DNA of 44,484 bases from an uncultured Mesorhizobium sp. (GTDB taxonomy: Bacteria; Pseudomonadota; Alphaproteobacteria; Rhizobiales; Rhizobiaceae). Shown in pieces: positions 16,486 to 24,288 of the stretch. How positions within the stretch are numbered: the stretch's first letter is position 1; each line of letters opens with the position of its first letter. Location of the stretch: the NCBI GenBank assembly GCA_937958475.1, contig CALFXR010000140.1:1-44484 (forward strand), written 5' to 3'. The notes under the pieces are model-generated. The model saw only the letters and a list, made by a program, of their open reading frames with translations, did no database searches and was not told where the DNA came from. A program made the translations under genes and the position numbers.

Positions 16486-16881
16486 TCGCGGTCGACACCC
16501 ACGCGCTTATTTCGTGGGGTCACCGGCCAGGCCGACAGATTGAGCCTTGCCGGCAAGCGCGCGCTGGACGGCGAATTGCAGGGCGGAAAGGTCTTCGTTT
16601 CGTCGATCACCGCATGGGAGATCGCGACCCTGGTCGCCCGAGGCCGGATCGAGCTGACGACCGATCCGCGGCAGCGGCTGGCGACCGCGGGCCGGATCGG
16701 GCCGGTTGAATTCGTGCCGATCGACAACGAGATTGCCGTGCGCAGCACGCAGCTCGGCGACATGTTCCACAAGGACCCGGCAGACCGGTCCATCGTCGCG
16801 ACATGCATGAAGCTGGGCGTGCCGCTGGTGACGGCTGACGACAAGATCAGGCGCTACCCACACATCGCAACGATCTGGTAG
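16482..16881 (+). pseudogene. PIN domain toxin (VapC-like), frameshifted
   Basis: The frame from ATG 16482 encodes MIAVDTHALISW and then leaves the family. If one G is removed from the GGGG run at 16516-16519, translation continues as VTGQADRLSLAGKRAL and on into an intact frame (about 16520-16881) with SSITAWEIATLV, DPADRSIVATC and VTADDKI, the usual acidic PIN residues. PIN toxins cleave RNA. One extra base in a homopolymer explains the break, so it is either a true pseudogene or a sequencing error; the downstream part is otherwise undamaged. Confidence 0.75.
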
Positions 16882-16918
16882 CTGTCCGGGCGCGCGGCGC
16901 GCGACGTATGCCGGCGCC

Positions 16919-17221
16919 TCACCAGCGCGTCTTCTCACCGGGCGCCGCCGGCTCGATGGCGAGGGCGTGCAGGCCGCCCTTCAATTCACCGGCGAGCGCC
17001 GCGTTGACGGCCTGATGGCGCTGGATGCGACTCATGCCGGCGAAGGCCGGCGCGACGATGCGCACGCGGAAATGCGTCTCGCCGGAACCGTCGAAGACCG
17101 CCTCGTGGCCGTCCTCCAGATGGTGGTGGCCGGCGTGGAGATGGCTCTCGTTGACCACCTCCAGCCGCTCGGGCGAGAAGGCCTCCACGAGCTTCGTTTC
17201 CATCCTGGACTGTCTGGACAT
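16919..17221 (-). CDS. bolA: BolA family protein
   Basis: A 100-residue BolA-like protein, with the family core LEVVNESHLHAGHHH, ETHFRVRIVAPAFAG, and RHQAVNAALAGEL. BolA proteins act with monothiol glutaredoxins in iron-sulfur and iron signalling; the conserved His in SHLHAGHHH are cluster-ligand candidates. I chose ATG 17221, with GGAG a few bases before it; an upstream in-frame start would add an unlikely N-terminus. It is divergent from the DnaJ-domain gene with a palindrome between them. Confidence 0.9.
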   Translation of the reverse strand: MSRQSRMETKLVEAFSPERLEVVNESHLHAGHHHLEDGHEAVFDGSGETHFRVRIVAPAFAGMSRIQRHQAVNAALAGELKGGLHALAIEPAAPGEKTRW

Positions 17222-17281
17222 TTTCTCCGGTCTCCACCACATGTGCGTCGTCGTCGCAACGGACGCCGTTCGCACAAATTA

Positions 17282-17299
17282 AACCGCGATTCAGCGGTT
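17282..17299. promoter_or_regulatory. Palindrome between bolA and the DnaJ-domain gene
   Basis: AACCGC (17282-17287) and GCGGTT (17294-17299) form an exact inverted repeat with a 6-bp spacer, in the AT-richer 143-bp region between the divergent genes. Size and position fit a dimeric repressor or activator site, but no known consensus is matched with confidence. Confidence 0.4.
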
Positions 17300-17364
17300 A
17301 GGGCGATCATCGGCGAAATGTCAATTCTTGTATCGCACGGCGAACGTCCCATAATCGGAATCAG

Positions 17365-17979
17365 ATGAAGCCCTATTCGAAATATTTCGAGCGCATCCGC
17401 GTTCGGCCCGATCCCGAGGCCGAGCTGAAGTCGCGCGCGCCGCGCTGCCAGTGGGACGGCTGCGCCGAGGCCGGCACGCACCGCGCGCCGGTGGGACGCA
17501 TGCGCGAGGGCGAGTACTTCAAGTTCTGCTTCGACCACGTGCGCGAGTACAACAAGGGCTTCAACTACTTTTCCGGCCTGGCCGACAGCGAGATCGCGCG
17601 CTTCCAGAAGGAGGCGCTCACCGGCCATCGCCCGACCTGGTCGATGGGCGTCAACGGCGCGGCGCGCTCCTCGCCGGACATCGCGCAGCAGCGGTCGGGC
17701 CGCGCCGGCTACTACAACCGCATGCGCGACCCCTACAACATGTTCGGCGGCGCCACCGAAGGCAAGCCGCGGGAGCGCAAGGCCAAGCCGCTCGAGGCCA
17801 AGGCGCTCGACACGCTCGGCCTCGACGTCCGCGCCACGTCGGCCGACATCAAGGCCCGCTACAAGGAACTGGTGAAGCGCCACCACCCCGACGCCAATGG
17901 CGGCGATCGCGGTTCGGAGGATCGCTTCCGCGACGTATTGCAGGCCTACCGCGTGCTCAAGCAGGCCGGTTTGTGTTGA
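17365..17979 (+). CDS. DnaJ domain-containing protein
   Basis: A 204-residue protein with a C-terminal J domain (about residues 145-204): LGLDVRATSADIKARYKEL followed by the HPD tripeptide in KRHHPDANGG. The N-terminal ~140 residues are a conserved rhizobial domain with a Cys pair (CQWDGC) and FCFDHVREYNKGFNYF; its role is not known. There is no G/F or zinc-finger region, so it is not a full DnaJ; it may recruit DnaK to a specific client. A weak -10-like CATAAT at 17350-17355 lies just before the start. Confidence 0.85.
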   Translation: MKPYSKYFERIRVRPDPEAELKSRAPRCQWDGCAEAGTHRAPVGRMREGEYFKFCFDHVREYNKGFNYFSGLADSEIARFQKEALTGHRPTWSMGVNGAARSSPDIAQQRSGRAGYYNRMRDPYNMFGGATEGKPRERKAKPLEAKALDTLGLDVRATSADIKARYKELVKRHHPDANGGDRGSEDRFRDVLQAYRVLKQAGLC

Positions 17980-18094
17980 GCCAGCGCCGGGGTGCGGCTT
18001 TTTCCAACTTTCTTCGCGCCGCAAAAGGCTCTAAGACCGCCGCCGAAACCATGGATATTTGCCGGCTGATCCCAGGCAGCCGCACGAGGACGTC

Positions 18095-19081
18095 ATGAAC
18101 AAGGTCGATCGCGATATCACCAACCTGCCCGACACGACCGTGTCGGTGAAGGAGAAGTTCGGCTTCGAATCGAGGATGGTGGTGCCGGCCTATTCCGTGG
18201 CGACCGAGCACGTCCCCGACCTCGATCCCGATTACCTGTTCGACCAGCAGACGACGCTCGCCATCCTCTCCGGCTTCGCCTTCAACCGCCGCGTGATGGT
18301 CTCCGGCTATCACGGCACCGGCAAGTCGACCCATATCGAGCAGGTCGCGGCGCGCCTCAACTGGCCGATGGTCCGTGTCAACCTCGACAGCCACGTCAGC
18401 CGAATCGACCTCGTCGGCAAGGACGCCATCGTCGTCAAGGAGGGCATGCAGATCACGGAGTTCCGCGACGGCATCCTGCCCTGGGCCTACCAGCACAATG
18501 TCGCGCTCTGCTTCGACGAGTATGACGCCGGCCGGCCCGACGTGATGTTCGTCATCCAGCGCGTGCTGGAATCGTCCGGTCGCCTGACGCTGCTCGACCA
18601 GAGCCGGGTGATCCGGCCGCATCCGGCGTTCCGCCTGTTCGCCACGGCCAACACGGTCGGGCTGGGCGACACGACCGGCCTCTATCACGGCACCCAGCAG
18701 ATCAACCAGGCGCAGATGGACCGCTGGTCGATCGTGACCACGCTCAACTACCTGCCCCACGACAACGAGGTCGCGATCGTGCTGGCCAAGGCCAAGCATT
18801 ACCGCCACGACAAGGGCAGGGACATCGTCAACAAGATGGTCCGCGTCGCCGACATGACGCGTTCGGCCTTCATCAACGGCGACCTGTCGACGGTGATGAG
18901 CCCGCGCACGGTGATCACCTGGGCCGAGAACGCCGAGATCTTCGGCAATGTCGGCATGGCCTTCCGGCTGACCTTCCTGAACAAATGCGACGAGCTGGAA
19001 CGCACCGTGGTGGCCGAGTTCTACCAGCGCGCCTTCGGCGAGGAACTGCCGGAGAGCTCGGCCAACGTCGTGCTGGGGTAA
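18095..19081 (+). CDS. cobS: Aerobic cobaltochelatase subunit CobS
   Basis: A 328-residue AAA+ ATPase that, with CobT and CobN, inserts cobalt into hydrogenobyrinic acid a,c-diamide in the aerobic B12 pathway. Walker A is GYHGTGKSTH (about residues 69-78) and Walker B is LCFDEYDAG, with sensor regions in FATANTVGLGD. ATG 18095 gives the canonical opening MNKVDRDITNLPD. The gene order is cobS, a small HicB-like gene, then cobT. No cobalamin riboswitch is visible in the 115 bp upstream. Confidence 0.95.
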   Translation: MNKVDRDITNLPDTTVSVKEKFGFESRMVVPAYSVATEHVPDLDPDYLFDQQTTLAILSGFAFNRRVMVSGYHGTGKSTHIEQVAARLNWPMVRVNLDSHVSRIDLVGKDAIVVKEGMQITEFRDGILPWAYQHNVALCFDEYDAGRPDVMFVIQRVLESSGRLTLLDQSRVIRPHPAFRLFATANTVGLGDTTGLYHGTQQINQAQMDRWSIVTTLNYLPHDNEVAIVLAKAKHYRHDKGRDIVNKMVRVADMTRSAFINGDLSTVMSPRTVITWAENAEIFGNVGMAFRLTFLNKCDELERTVVAEFYQRAFGEELPESSANVVLG

Positions 19082-19089
19082 AGCTCATC

Positions 19090-19323
19090 GTGTCAGACGG
19101 CTCTTCGTCATACGAGGTGGTCCTGAGGCCGCTCGACGGGGCAGAGGGCGGAGGCTGGCTAGCCACGATTCCGGCGCTTCCCGGTTGCACAGGAGACGGC
19201 GAGACGGAAATGCAGGCAATCGAGGATGTCAGGCTTGCGGCGCTGGAATGGGCCGAGGCCGCGATGGCGGATGGCGATCCCGTTCCGGCGCCGGTGCGGC
19301 GCAAACCGATGGCCGCCGAGTAG
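19090..19323 (+). CDS. HicB-like small protein between cobS and cobT
   Basis: A 77-residue protein with a GTG start 8 bp after the cobS stop. The pattern YEVVLRPLDGAEGGGWLATI, PALPGCTGDGETEMQAIED is the HicB antitoxin-type fold (partial RNase H-like), with the usual PGC motif. No HicA toxin or DNA-binding domain is visible, so it is not a complete toxin-antitoxin pair. It lies in one operon with cobS and cobT (9 bp to cobT). Whether it is a stray antitoxin or has a role with the chelatase is unknown. The GTG start is chosen because an earlier frame overlaps cobS. Confidence 0.7.
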   Translation: MSDGSSSYEVVLRPLDGAEGGGWLATIPALPGCTGDGETEMQAIEDVRLAALEWAEAAMADGDPVPAPVRRKPMAAE

Positions 19324-19332
19324 CGAGGGCAG

Positions 19333-21231
19333 ATGGCGGGTCCCGGCGACAATACGCGTAACAAGCCGAAGGGCGGCAACGACAGCGACGTCTTCAAGCG
19401 CGCCGTGACCGTGTGCATGCGCGCCATCTCGGGCGACAACGAGATGGAAGTGGCCTTCGCCAAGGACCGGCCGGCGCTGGCCGGCAACCGGGCGCGCCTG
19501 CCCGAGTTGCCGAAGAAGCCGTCGCGCAACGACATCGCGGTGACGCGGGGCCTCGGCGATTCGATGGCGCTGAAGCGCGCCTGCCACGATCTCAAGATCC
19601 ACACCAAGCTGGCGCCGGAAGGCAAGCAGGCCCGCGCCGTCTTCGACGCCGTCGAGCAGGCGCGCGTCGAGGCGATCGGCTCGCGCGCCATGCTCGGCGT
19701 GGCCGACAACATCGGCTCCATGCTGGAAGACAAGTACACCAAGGCCAACCTCGCCGACGTCACCGATCGCGCCGACGCGCCGATCGAGGAGGCGATCGCG
19801 CTGATGGTGCGCGAGAAACTGACCGGCCGCGCCGTGCCGAAGAGCGGCGAGCGCATGGTCGGCCTCTGGCGCGAGTGGGTCGAGGAGAAGGCCGGCGCCG
19901 ACCTCGAAGGCCTTTCCGACAAGCTCGACGACCAGCAGGCCTTCGCCCGAATCGTCCGCGACATGCTCGCCTCGATGGAGATGGCCGAGGAACTCGGCGA
20001 CGACCAGGAGAGCGAGGACTCCGAGGAGCAGGCCGACGACCAGCCGCAGGGCGAAGAGCAGAGCGAGGAAGGCGGCGAGGACGATTCCGGCTCCGAGGAT
20101 TCGCGCTCCGAGGACAGCGAATCCTCCACCGAGGACCAGCAGGCGGGCGAGACCGAGGCTTCCGACTCGGACTCCGACGAGCTTGCCGACGACGACGACG
20201 CCGACGCCGAGACGCCGGGCGAATCGAAGCGGCCCGAACACCCGTTCACGCAGCTGCCCAAGGAGATCGACTACAAGGTCTTCACCAGCGCCTTCGACGA
20301 GACGGTCGGCGCCGAGGAGCTGTGCGACGAGGAGGAACTCGACCGCCTGCGCGCCTTCCTCGACAAGCAGCTCGCCAATCTGCAGGGCGTCGTCGGGCGC
20401 CTCGCCAACCGGCTGCAGCGCCGGCTGATGGCGCAGCAGAACCGCTCCTGGGACTTCGACCTGGAAGAGGGCTATCTCGATCCGGCCCGCCTGGTGCGCG
20501 TCGTCATCGACCCGATGCAGCCGCTCTCCTTCAAGCAGGAGCGCGACACCAAGTTCCGCGACACGGTGGTGACGCTGGTGCTCGACAATTCGGGCTCGAT
20601 GCGCGGCCGGCCGATCACGGTGGCGGCGACCTGCGCCGACATCCTGGCGCGCACGCTTGAGCGCTGCGGCGTCTCGGTGGAGATCCTCGGCTTCACCACC
20701 CGCGCCTGGAAGGGCGGGCAGGCGCGCGAGAAATGGCTGAAGGACGGCAAGCCGCCCAATCCGGGCCGGCTCAACGACCTGCGCCACATCATCTACAAGT
20801 CGGCCGACACGCCGCTGCGCCGGGCGCGGCGCAATCTCGGCCTGATGATGCGCGAGGGCCTGCTCAAGGAGAACATCGACGGCGAGGCGCTTCTGTGGGC
20901 GCACAACCGGCTGATCGCCCGGCCCGAGCAGCGCAAGATCCTGATGATGATCTCGGACGGCGCGCCGGTCGACGACTCGACGCTGTCGGTCAATCCGGGC
21001 AACTATCTCGAGCGGCACCTGCGTGCCGTCATCGAACTGATCGAGAACCGCTCGCCGGTCGAGCTGCTCGCCATCGGCATCGGCCACGACGTGACGCGCT
21101 ACTATCGCCGCGCCGTGACCATCGTCGACGCCGAGGAACTGGCCGGCGCCATGACCGAGCAGCTCGCCGAGCTCTTCGCCGAGGAGACGCCGCGCGACAT
21201 GCGGCGCGGCGGCATGAGGCGCGTCGGATGA
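19333..21231 (+). CDS. cobT: Aerobic cobaltochelatase subunit CobT
   Basis: A 632-residue CobT, normal length. The N-terminal domain is followed by a strongly acidic Ser/Glu/Asp-rich region (about residues 215-295), and then a von Willebrand A domain with MIDAS motif DNSGSM near residue 420 and MISDGAPVDDSTLS near 535. CobT couples the CobS ATPase ring to the CobN chelatase. GAGGGC precedes the ATG. Its stop overlaps the next gene's start. Confidence 0.95.
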   Translation: MAGPGDNTRNKPKGGNDSDVFKRAVTVCMRAISGDNEMEVAFAKDRPALAGNRARLPELPKKPSRNDIAVTRGLGDSMALKRACHDLKIHTKLAPEGKQARAVFDAVEQARVEAIGSRAMLGVADNIGSMLEDKYTKANLADVTDRADAPIEEAIALMVREKLTGRAVPKSGERMVGLWREWVEEKAGADLEGLSDKLDDQQAFARIVRDMLASMEMAEELGDDQESEDSEEQADDQPQGEEQSEEGGEDDSGSEDSRSEDSESSTEDQQAGETEASDSDSDELADDDDADAETPGESKRPEHPFTQLPKEIDYKVFTSAFDETVGAEELCDEEELDRLRAFLDKQLANLQGVVGRLANRLQRRLMAQQNRSWDFDLEEGYLDPARLVRVVIDPMQPLSFKQERDTKFRDTVVTLVLDNSGSMRGRPITVAATCADILARTLERCGVSVEILGFTTRAWKGGQAREKWLKDGKPPNPGRLNDLRHIIYKSADTPLRRARRNLGLMMREGLLKENIDGEALLWAHNRLIARPEQRKILMMISDGAPVDDSTLSVNPGNYLERHLRAVIELIENRSPVELLAIGIGHDVTRYYRRAVTIVDAEELAGAMTEQLAELFAEETPRDMRRGGMRRVG

Positions 21232-22247
21232 ACGGTCTCCGGGGCCGCGTCCGCGGCGTCCTCGCAGCCGTCGTCCTCGCGCTGGCTGCCGGGGTCGCGC
21301 CGGCGGCGGCGGGCGCGCCGGTCGAGGCGATGGAGGTCTCGGCCCGGCCCATCTCGCAGTTCCGCATCGGCAGCGACGAGCGCAGGTTCGGCCCGTTCGA
21401 ATTCGTCGGCGGGCTGGAGATGACGTCGCCGGCCGGGGATTTCGGCGCGCTGTCGTCGTTCCGCTTCACCGAGCCGGGCGCCGGCTTCATCGGCGTCGCC
21501 GACACCGGCTTCTGGTTCTTCGGCACGGTCGCGCGCGACGCCGACGGCCGGCCCTCGGCGATGGCGGACTTCCGCATGCAGCAGATGGTCGACAAGAGCG
21601 GCGCCGCCGTCGACCGCAAGTGGGAAGTCGATGCCGAGGGGCTCGACGTCAGGGACGGCATCGCCAGCGTCGGCTTCGAGCGCAACCACCGCATCGCCCA
21701 GTACCGCATCGACCCGGCCGGCATGGGCCCGGCGTTCAAGGAGGTGCCGTTCCTGGTGCCGGCCCACGAGCTGCGCCAGAACAAGGGCTTCGAGACGGTG
21801 ACGCGGGCGCATCCCCACGGCCAGCACGAGGGCGGCCTGGTGATCGTCTCGGAGCGATCGATCGACAGGCACGGCAACGTCTTCGCCGCGATCATCGAGG
21901 GGCCCAACAAGGGCGTGTTCACGGTGAGGCGCGACGGCGACTTCGACATCACCGACGGCGCCTTCCTGCCGGACGGCGACCTGCTCCTGCTCGAGCGGCG
22001 CTTCACCATGGCCGACGGCGTGGCGATGCGCCTGCGCCGCATCTACGGCGAATCGATCGCGAAGGGCACGGTCGCCGACGGCCCGGTGCTGATGAGCGCC
22101 GACATGGGCTATCAGATCGACAACATGGAAGCGATGGACGTCTGGCAGCGCCCCGACGGCGCCATCATGGTGTCGCTGATGTCCGACGACAACCATTCGA
22201 TGCTGCAGCGCAACCTCTACCTCGAATTCCGCATGCACGAGGACTGA
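21228..22247 (+). CDS. Esterase-like activity of phytase family protein (secreted)
   Basis: A 339-residue exported protein with a signal peptide (VLAAVVLALAAGVAPAAA within the first 28 residues) and the phytase-like domain, a beta-propeller family described in databases as having esterase-like activity. Visible family blocks: GFIGVADTGFW, VGFERNHRIAQY and NMEAMDVWQRPDGAIMVSL. The substrate is not known. ATG 21228 overlaps the cobT stop, so it is translationally coupled to cobT; this linkage recurs in Rhizobiales, from memory. No metabolic link to cobalamin is evident. Confidence 0.85.
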   Translation: MNGLRGRVRGVLAAVVLALAAGVAPAAAGAPVEAMEVSARPISQFRIGSDERRFGPFEFVGGLEMTSPAGDFGALSSFRFTEPGAGFIGVADTGFWFFGTVARDADGRPSAMADFRMQQMVDKSGAAVDRKWEVDAEGLDVRDGIASVGFERNHRIAQYRIDPAGMGPAFKEVPFLVPAHELRQNKGFETVTRAHPHGQHEGGLVIVSERSIDRHGNVFAAIIEGPNKGVFTVRRDGDFDITDGAFLPDGDLLLLERRFTMADGVAMRLRRIYGESIAKGTVADGPVLMSADMGYQIDNMEAMDVWQRPDGAIMVSLMSDDNHSMLQRNLYLEFRMHED

Positions 22248-22286
22248 GACGGGCGGGGGCCAAGGACACCGCGTTCTGCCGCCTTC

Positions 22287-22973
22287 TCAGCGCCCCTTCG
22301 CCGGACCGTTCTCCGCCAGCCAGATGACGTGGCGCGCGCCGCGGCCGCGGCCGGCCCTGGCCTTCACCTCCTCGACGGAAAAGCCGCTGTCGCGCAGCCG
22401 GCGCGTGAAGCCGGCGTCGGGCCCCTGCGACCACACCGCCAGCACGCCGCCCGGCTTCAGCGCCCGGCGCGCCGACGCGAGTCCGGCGTGGTCGTAGAGG
22501 CGGTCGTTGGCGGCGACGGTGAGGCCCTCCGGGCCGTTGTCGACGTCGAGCAGGATCGCGTCGTAGACGGCAGCGGCGGCCTTGATCAGCGCGCCGACGT
22601 CGGCGGTGAGGATCGTCACGCGCGCGTCGTCGAGGCAACCGGCGAAGATCTCCGCCATCGGCCCGCGCGCCCAGGCGACCACCTCGGGGACGAGCTCGGC
22701 AACCTCGATCCGCGCGTCGCCACCGAGCGCGGCGAGCGCGGAGCGCAGGGTGAAGCCCATTCCGAGGCCGCCGATGAGGATGCGCGGCTTCGCCCGGCCG
22801 GCGATCCTTTCGGCTGCGAGACGCGCCAGCGCCTCCTCGGAGCCGCTGAGGCGGCTGTTCATCAGCTCGTTGCTGCCGAGCATGATCGAGAACTCGCTGC
22901 CGCGGCGCTTCAGTCGCAGATCGCCGCTGCCGTCGGGCAGTCTGGCGCTGCCGAGCTGTTCCCAGGGGATCAC
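22287..22973 (-). CDS. Spermidine synthase-like SAM-dependent protein
   Basis: A 228-residue Rossmann-fold methyltransferase-like protein of the spermidine synthase family. Motifs: LIGGLGMGFTLRSAL (nucleotide loop), EVAELVPEVV, and LLDVDNGPEGL. The canonical N-terminal domain of polyamine synthases is short, and the typical GGGDG of true SpeE is replaced by GGLGMG, so true spermidine synthase activity is doubtful. It starts 4 bp after the yhhQ stop and is likely co-transcribed and regulated with it. Confidence 0.75.
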   Translation of the reverse strand: MIPWEQLGSARLPDGSGDLRLKRRGSEFSIMLGSNELMNSRLSGSEEALARLAAERIAGRAKPRILIGGLGMGFTLRSALAALGGDARIEVAELVPEVVAWARGPMAEIFAGCLDDARVTILTADVGALIKAAAAVYDAILLDVDNGPEGLTVAANDRLYDHAGLASARRALKPGGVLAVWSQGPDAGFTRRLRDSGFSVEEVKARAGRGRGARHVIWLAENGPAKGR

Positions 22974-22977
22974 CGGA

Positions 22978-23655
22978 TCAGGCCAGCGCCGGCCGGCTCC
23001 ACCGCGCGGCGATCAGGCGGTAGGGGATCAGCGCGAAGAGTGCCATCACCAGCTTGACGCCGAGATCGCCGATCGCCCACGACATCCAGCGCGCCGTCTC
23101 GACGGCGAACAGGCCGAGCAGCGGCGTGCTCTCCAGGGCGAAAGCGTCGTCCGGTCCGACGAAGGCGAAGGCGGCGGCGAACGCGATCGAGAAGAAGATC
23201 GCCGTGTCGATGACCGAGCTCGACAGCGAACTCAGCACCGGCGCCCGCCACCAGCTCTGCCGGCGCAGGCGGTTGAACACCGACACGTCGAGGAGCTGGC
23301 CGGCGAGGAAGGCCGTACCGGACGCAATGGCGATGCGCGCCAGCCGGTCGGCGGCGGTCTCGAACTCGATCAGGCCGAGCCGGAAGAGAAGCGGCGGCAC
23401 GACGATCGAGCAGGCCACGGCGACCATGAAGCCGACGAGGACGATCCGGCGCGCCACGGCCGGGCCGTAGCGGCGATTGGCGAGGTCGGTGACGAGGAAG
23501 GCGAAAGGATAGGTGAACGCGCCCCAGGTGAGCAGGTCGGCGAGGTTCAAGCCGCCGAGCTTTCCCTGGACGGGAAACTGCACGAGCACGTTGGAGGCGA
23601 CCACGACGAGCGCCATGGCGGCCACGAAGGGCAGGAAACGCGTTGAGGAATGCAT
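22978..23655 (-). CDS. yhhQ: Queuosine precursor transporter (YhhQ/VUT family, DUF165)
   Basis: A 225-residue membrane protein with about six hydrophobic segments, of the YhhQ family that imports preQ0 or preQ1 for tRNA queuosine modification. Visible blocks: TWGAFTYPFAFLVTDLANRR, DVSVFNRLRR and SSLSSSVIDTAIFF match the family. The start ATG 23655 follows an A-rich tail that also forms part of the riboswitch candidate, and an AGGA sequence 8 nt before it may be the ribosome binding site. Downstream and 4 bp away is the spermidine synthase-like gene. Preference between preQ0, preQ1 and queuine cannot be read. Confidence 0.88.
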   Translation of the reverse strand: MHSSTRFLPFVAAMALVVVASNVLVQFPVQGKLGGLNLADLLTWGAFTYPFAFLVTDLANRRYGPAVARRIVLVGFMVAVACSIVVPPLLFRLGLIEFETAADRLARIAIASGTAFLAGQLLDVSVFNRLRRQSWWRAPVLSSLSSSVIDTAIFFSIAFAAAFAFVGPDDAFALESTPLLGLFAVETARWMSWAIGDLGVKLVMALFALIPYRLIAARWSRPALA

Positions 23656-23681
23656 TTTTTTATCCTGGGTGATGGAACCAG
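23653..23681 (-). promoter_or_regulatory. Candidate preQ1-I riboswitch overlapping the yhhQ start codon
   Basis: On the minus strand, CTGG (23678-23681) pairs with CCAG (23665-23668) as P1 around the loop TTCCATCA, then C at 23669 as the expected ligand-pairing C. The 9-nt A-rich strand (GATAAAAAA) that follows is the expected length of the L3 region, and CAT in the loop (23672-23674) can pair with ATG of the start codon (23653-23655) as P2. The AGGA site overlaps the P1 3' strand. The downstream gene is a queuosine precursor transporter. P1 is only 4 bp and the loop is one to two bases shorter than known examples. Confidence 0.55.
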
Positions 23682-23714
23682 TGGCCCGCGGTCGCGAAGA
23701 CCGACGGACCCGGG

Positions 23715-23735
23715 AAGGCGGTTGTCCCCCGCCTT
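23715..23735 (-). terminator. Hairpin after rpmB, possible partial terminator
   Basis: AAGGCGG (minus, 23729-23735) and CCGCCTT (23715-23721) form a perfect 7-bp stem with a 7-nt loop, immediately after the rpmB stop. There is no T-tract, so it may be an RNA-processing or 3'-end protecting hairpin rather than a strong terminator; some readthrough into yhhQ is possible. Confidence 0.45.
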
Positions 23736-23742
23736 GAAAGGA

Positions 23743-24036
23743 TCAGGCGGCCTGTTCGGCGACCTTCTTGGCGACCTGCTTCTTCAGCAGACGGGCGCGC
23801 TGCGACAGCTCCTTCTCGTCGGCCTTGGCGAGGAAGGCGTCGAGGCCGCCGCGATGCTCGACCGAACGCAGCGCGTTCGCCGAGATGCGCAGGCGCACGT
23901 TCTGGTTCAGCGCTTCCGACATCAGCGTGACGCTGACGAGGTTCGGCAGGAAGCGACGCTTGGTCTTGTTGTTGGCGTGGCTCACATTGTTGCCGGTCAG
24001 CACGGCCTTGCCGGTCAGTTCACAAGCGCGGGACAT
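23743..24036 (-). CDS. rpmB: 50S ribosomal protein L28
   Basis: A 97-residue L28. It opens MSRACELTGKAVLTGNNVSH and contains NKTKRRFLPNL and LRISANALRSVEHRGGLDAFL, all typical. L28 is a small basic protein of the large subunit. The length is normal for Alphaproteobacteria. A sigma-70-type promoter lies about 95 bp upstream. Confidence 0.97.
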   Translation of the reverse strand: MSRACELTGKAVLTGNNVSHANNKTKRRFLPNLVSVTLMSEALNQNVRLRISANALRSVEHRGGLDAFLAKADEKELSQRARLLKKQVAKKVAEQAA

Positions 24037-24131
24037 GTTCGCGTACCTTCGGTCTTCGGGCCATATCGATCGAGACGCACCTGAGTACGGCGCGCGGTCT
24101 CGTCATGCGGCCTCATGGAAAAAGTTGGCGT

Positions 24132-24160
24132 TCCATAGTTGCATTTGGGCGGGGCGTCAA
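24132..24160 (-). promoter_or_regulatory. Candidate promoter of rpmB
   Basis: On the minus strand TTGACG (24155-24160) and TATGGA (24132-24137) are separated by exactly 17 bp, a good housekeeping sigma match. The leader would be about 90 nt before the rpmB ATG. Confidence 0.65.
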
Positions 24161-24288
24161 GCGCAAGCTGGCCCGTTGCGGCGGCCGCGTCCGTCTCCCC
24201 CTTCATACTGGCGCCGCATTTTCCGTGTGCAAGAGGGCGAGGGGGCTCGCGCGCCGCGGGTGCGGCGCAATCGTCATCCGGAGACGCC

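Noticed and set aside
17980..18094. Cobalamin riboswitch before cobS
   Set aside because: The leader is only about 115 bp and lacks a B12-box-like sequence or the needed helices.
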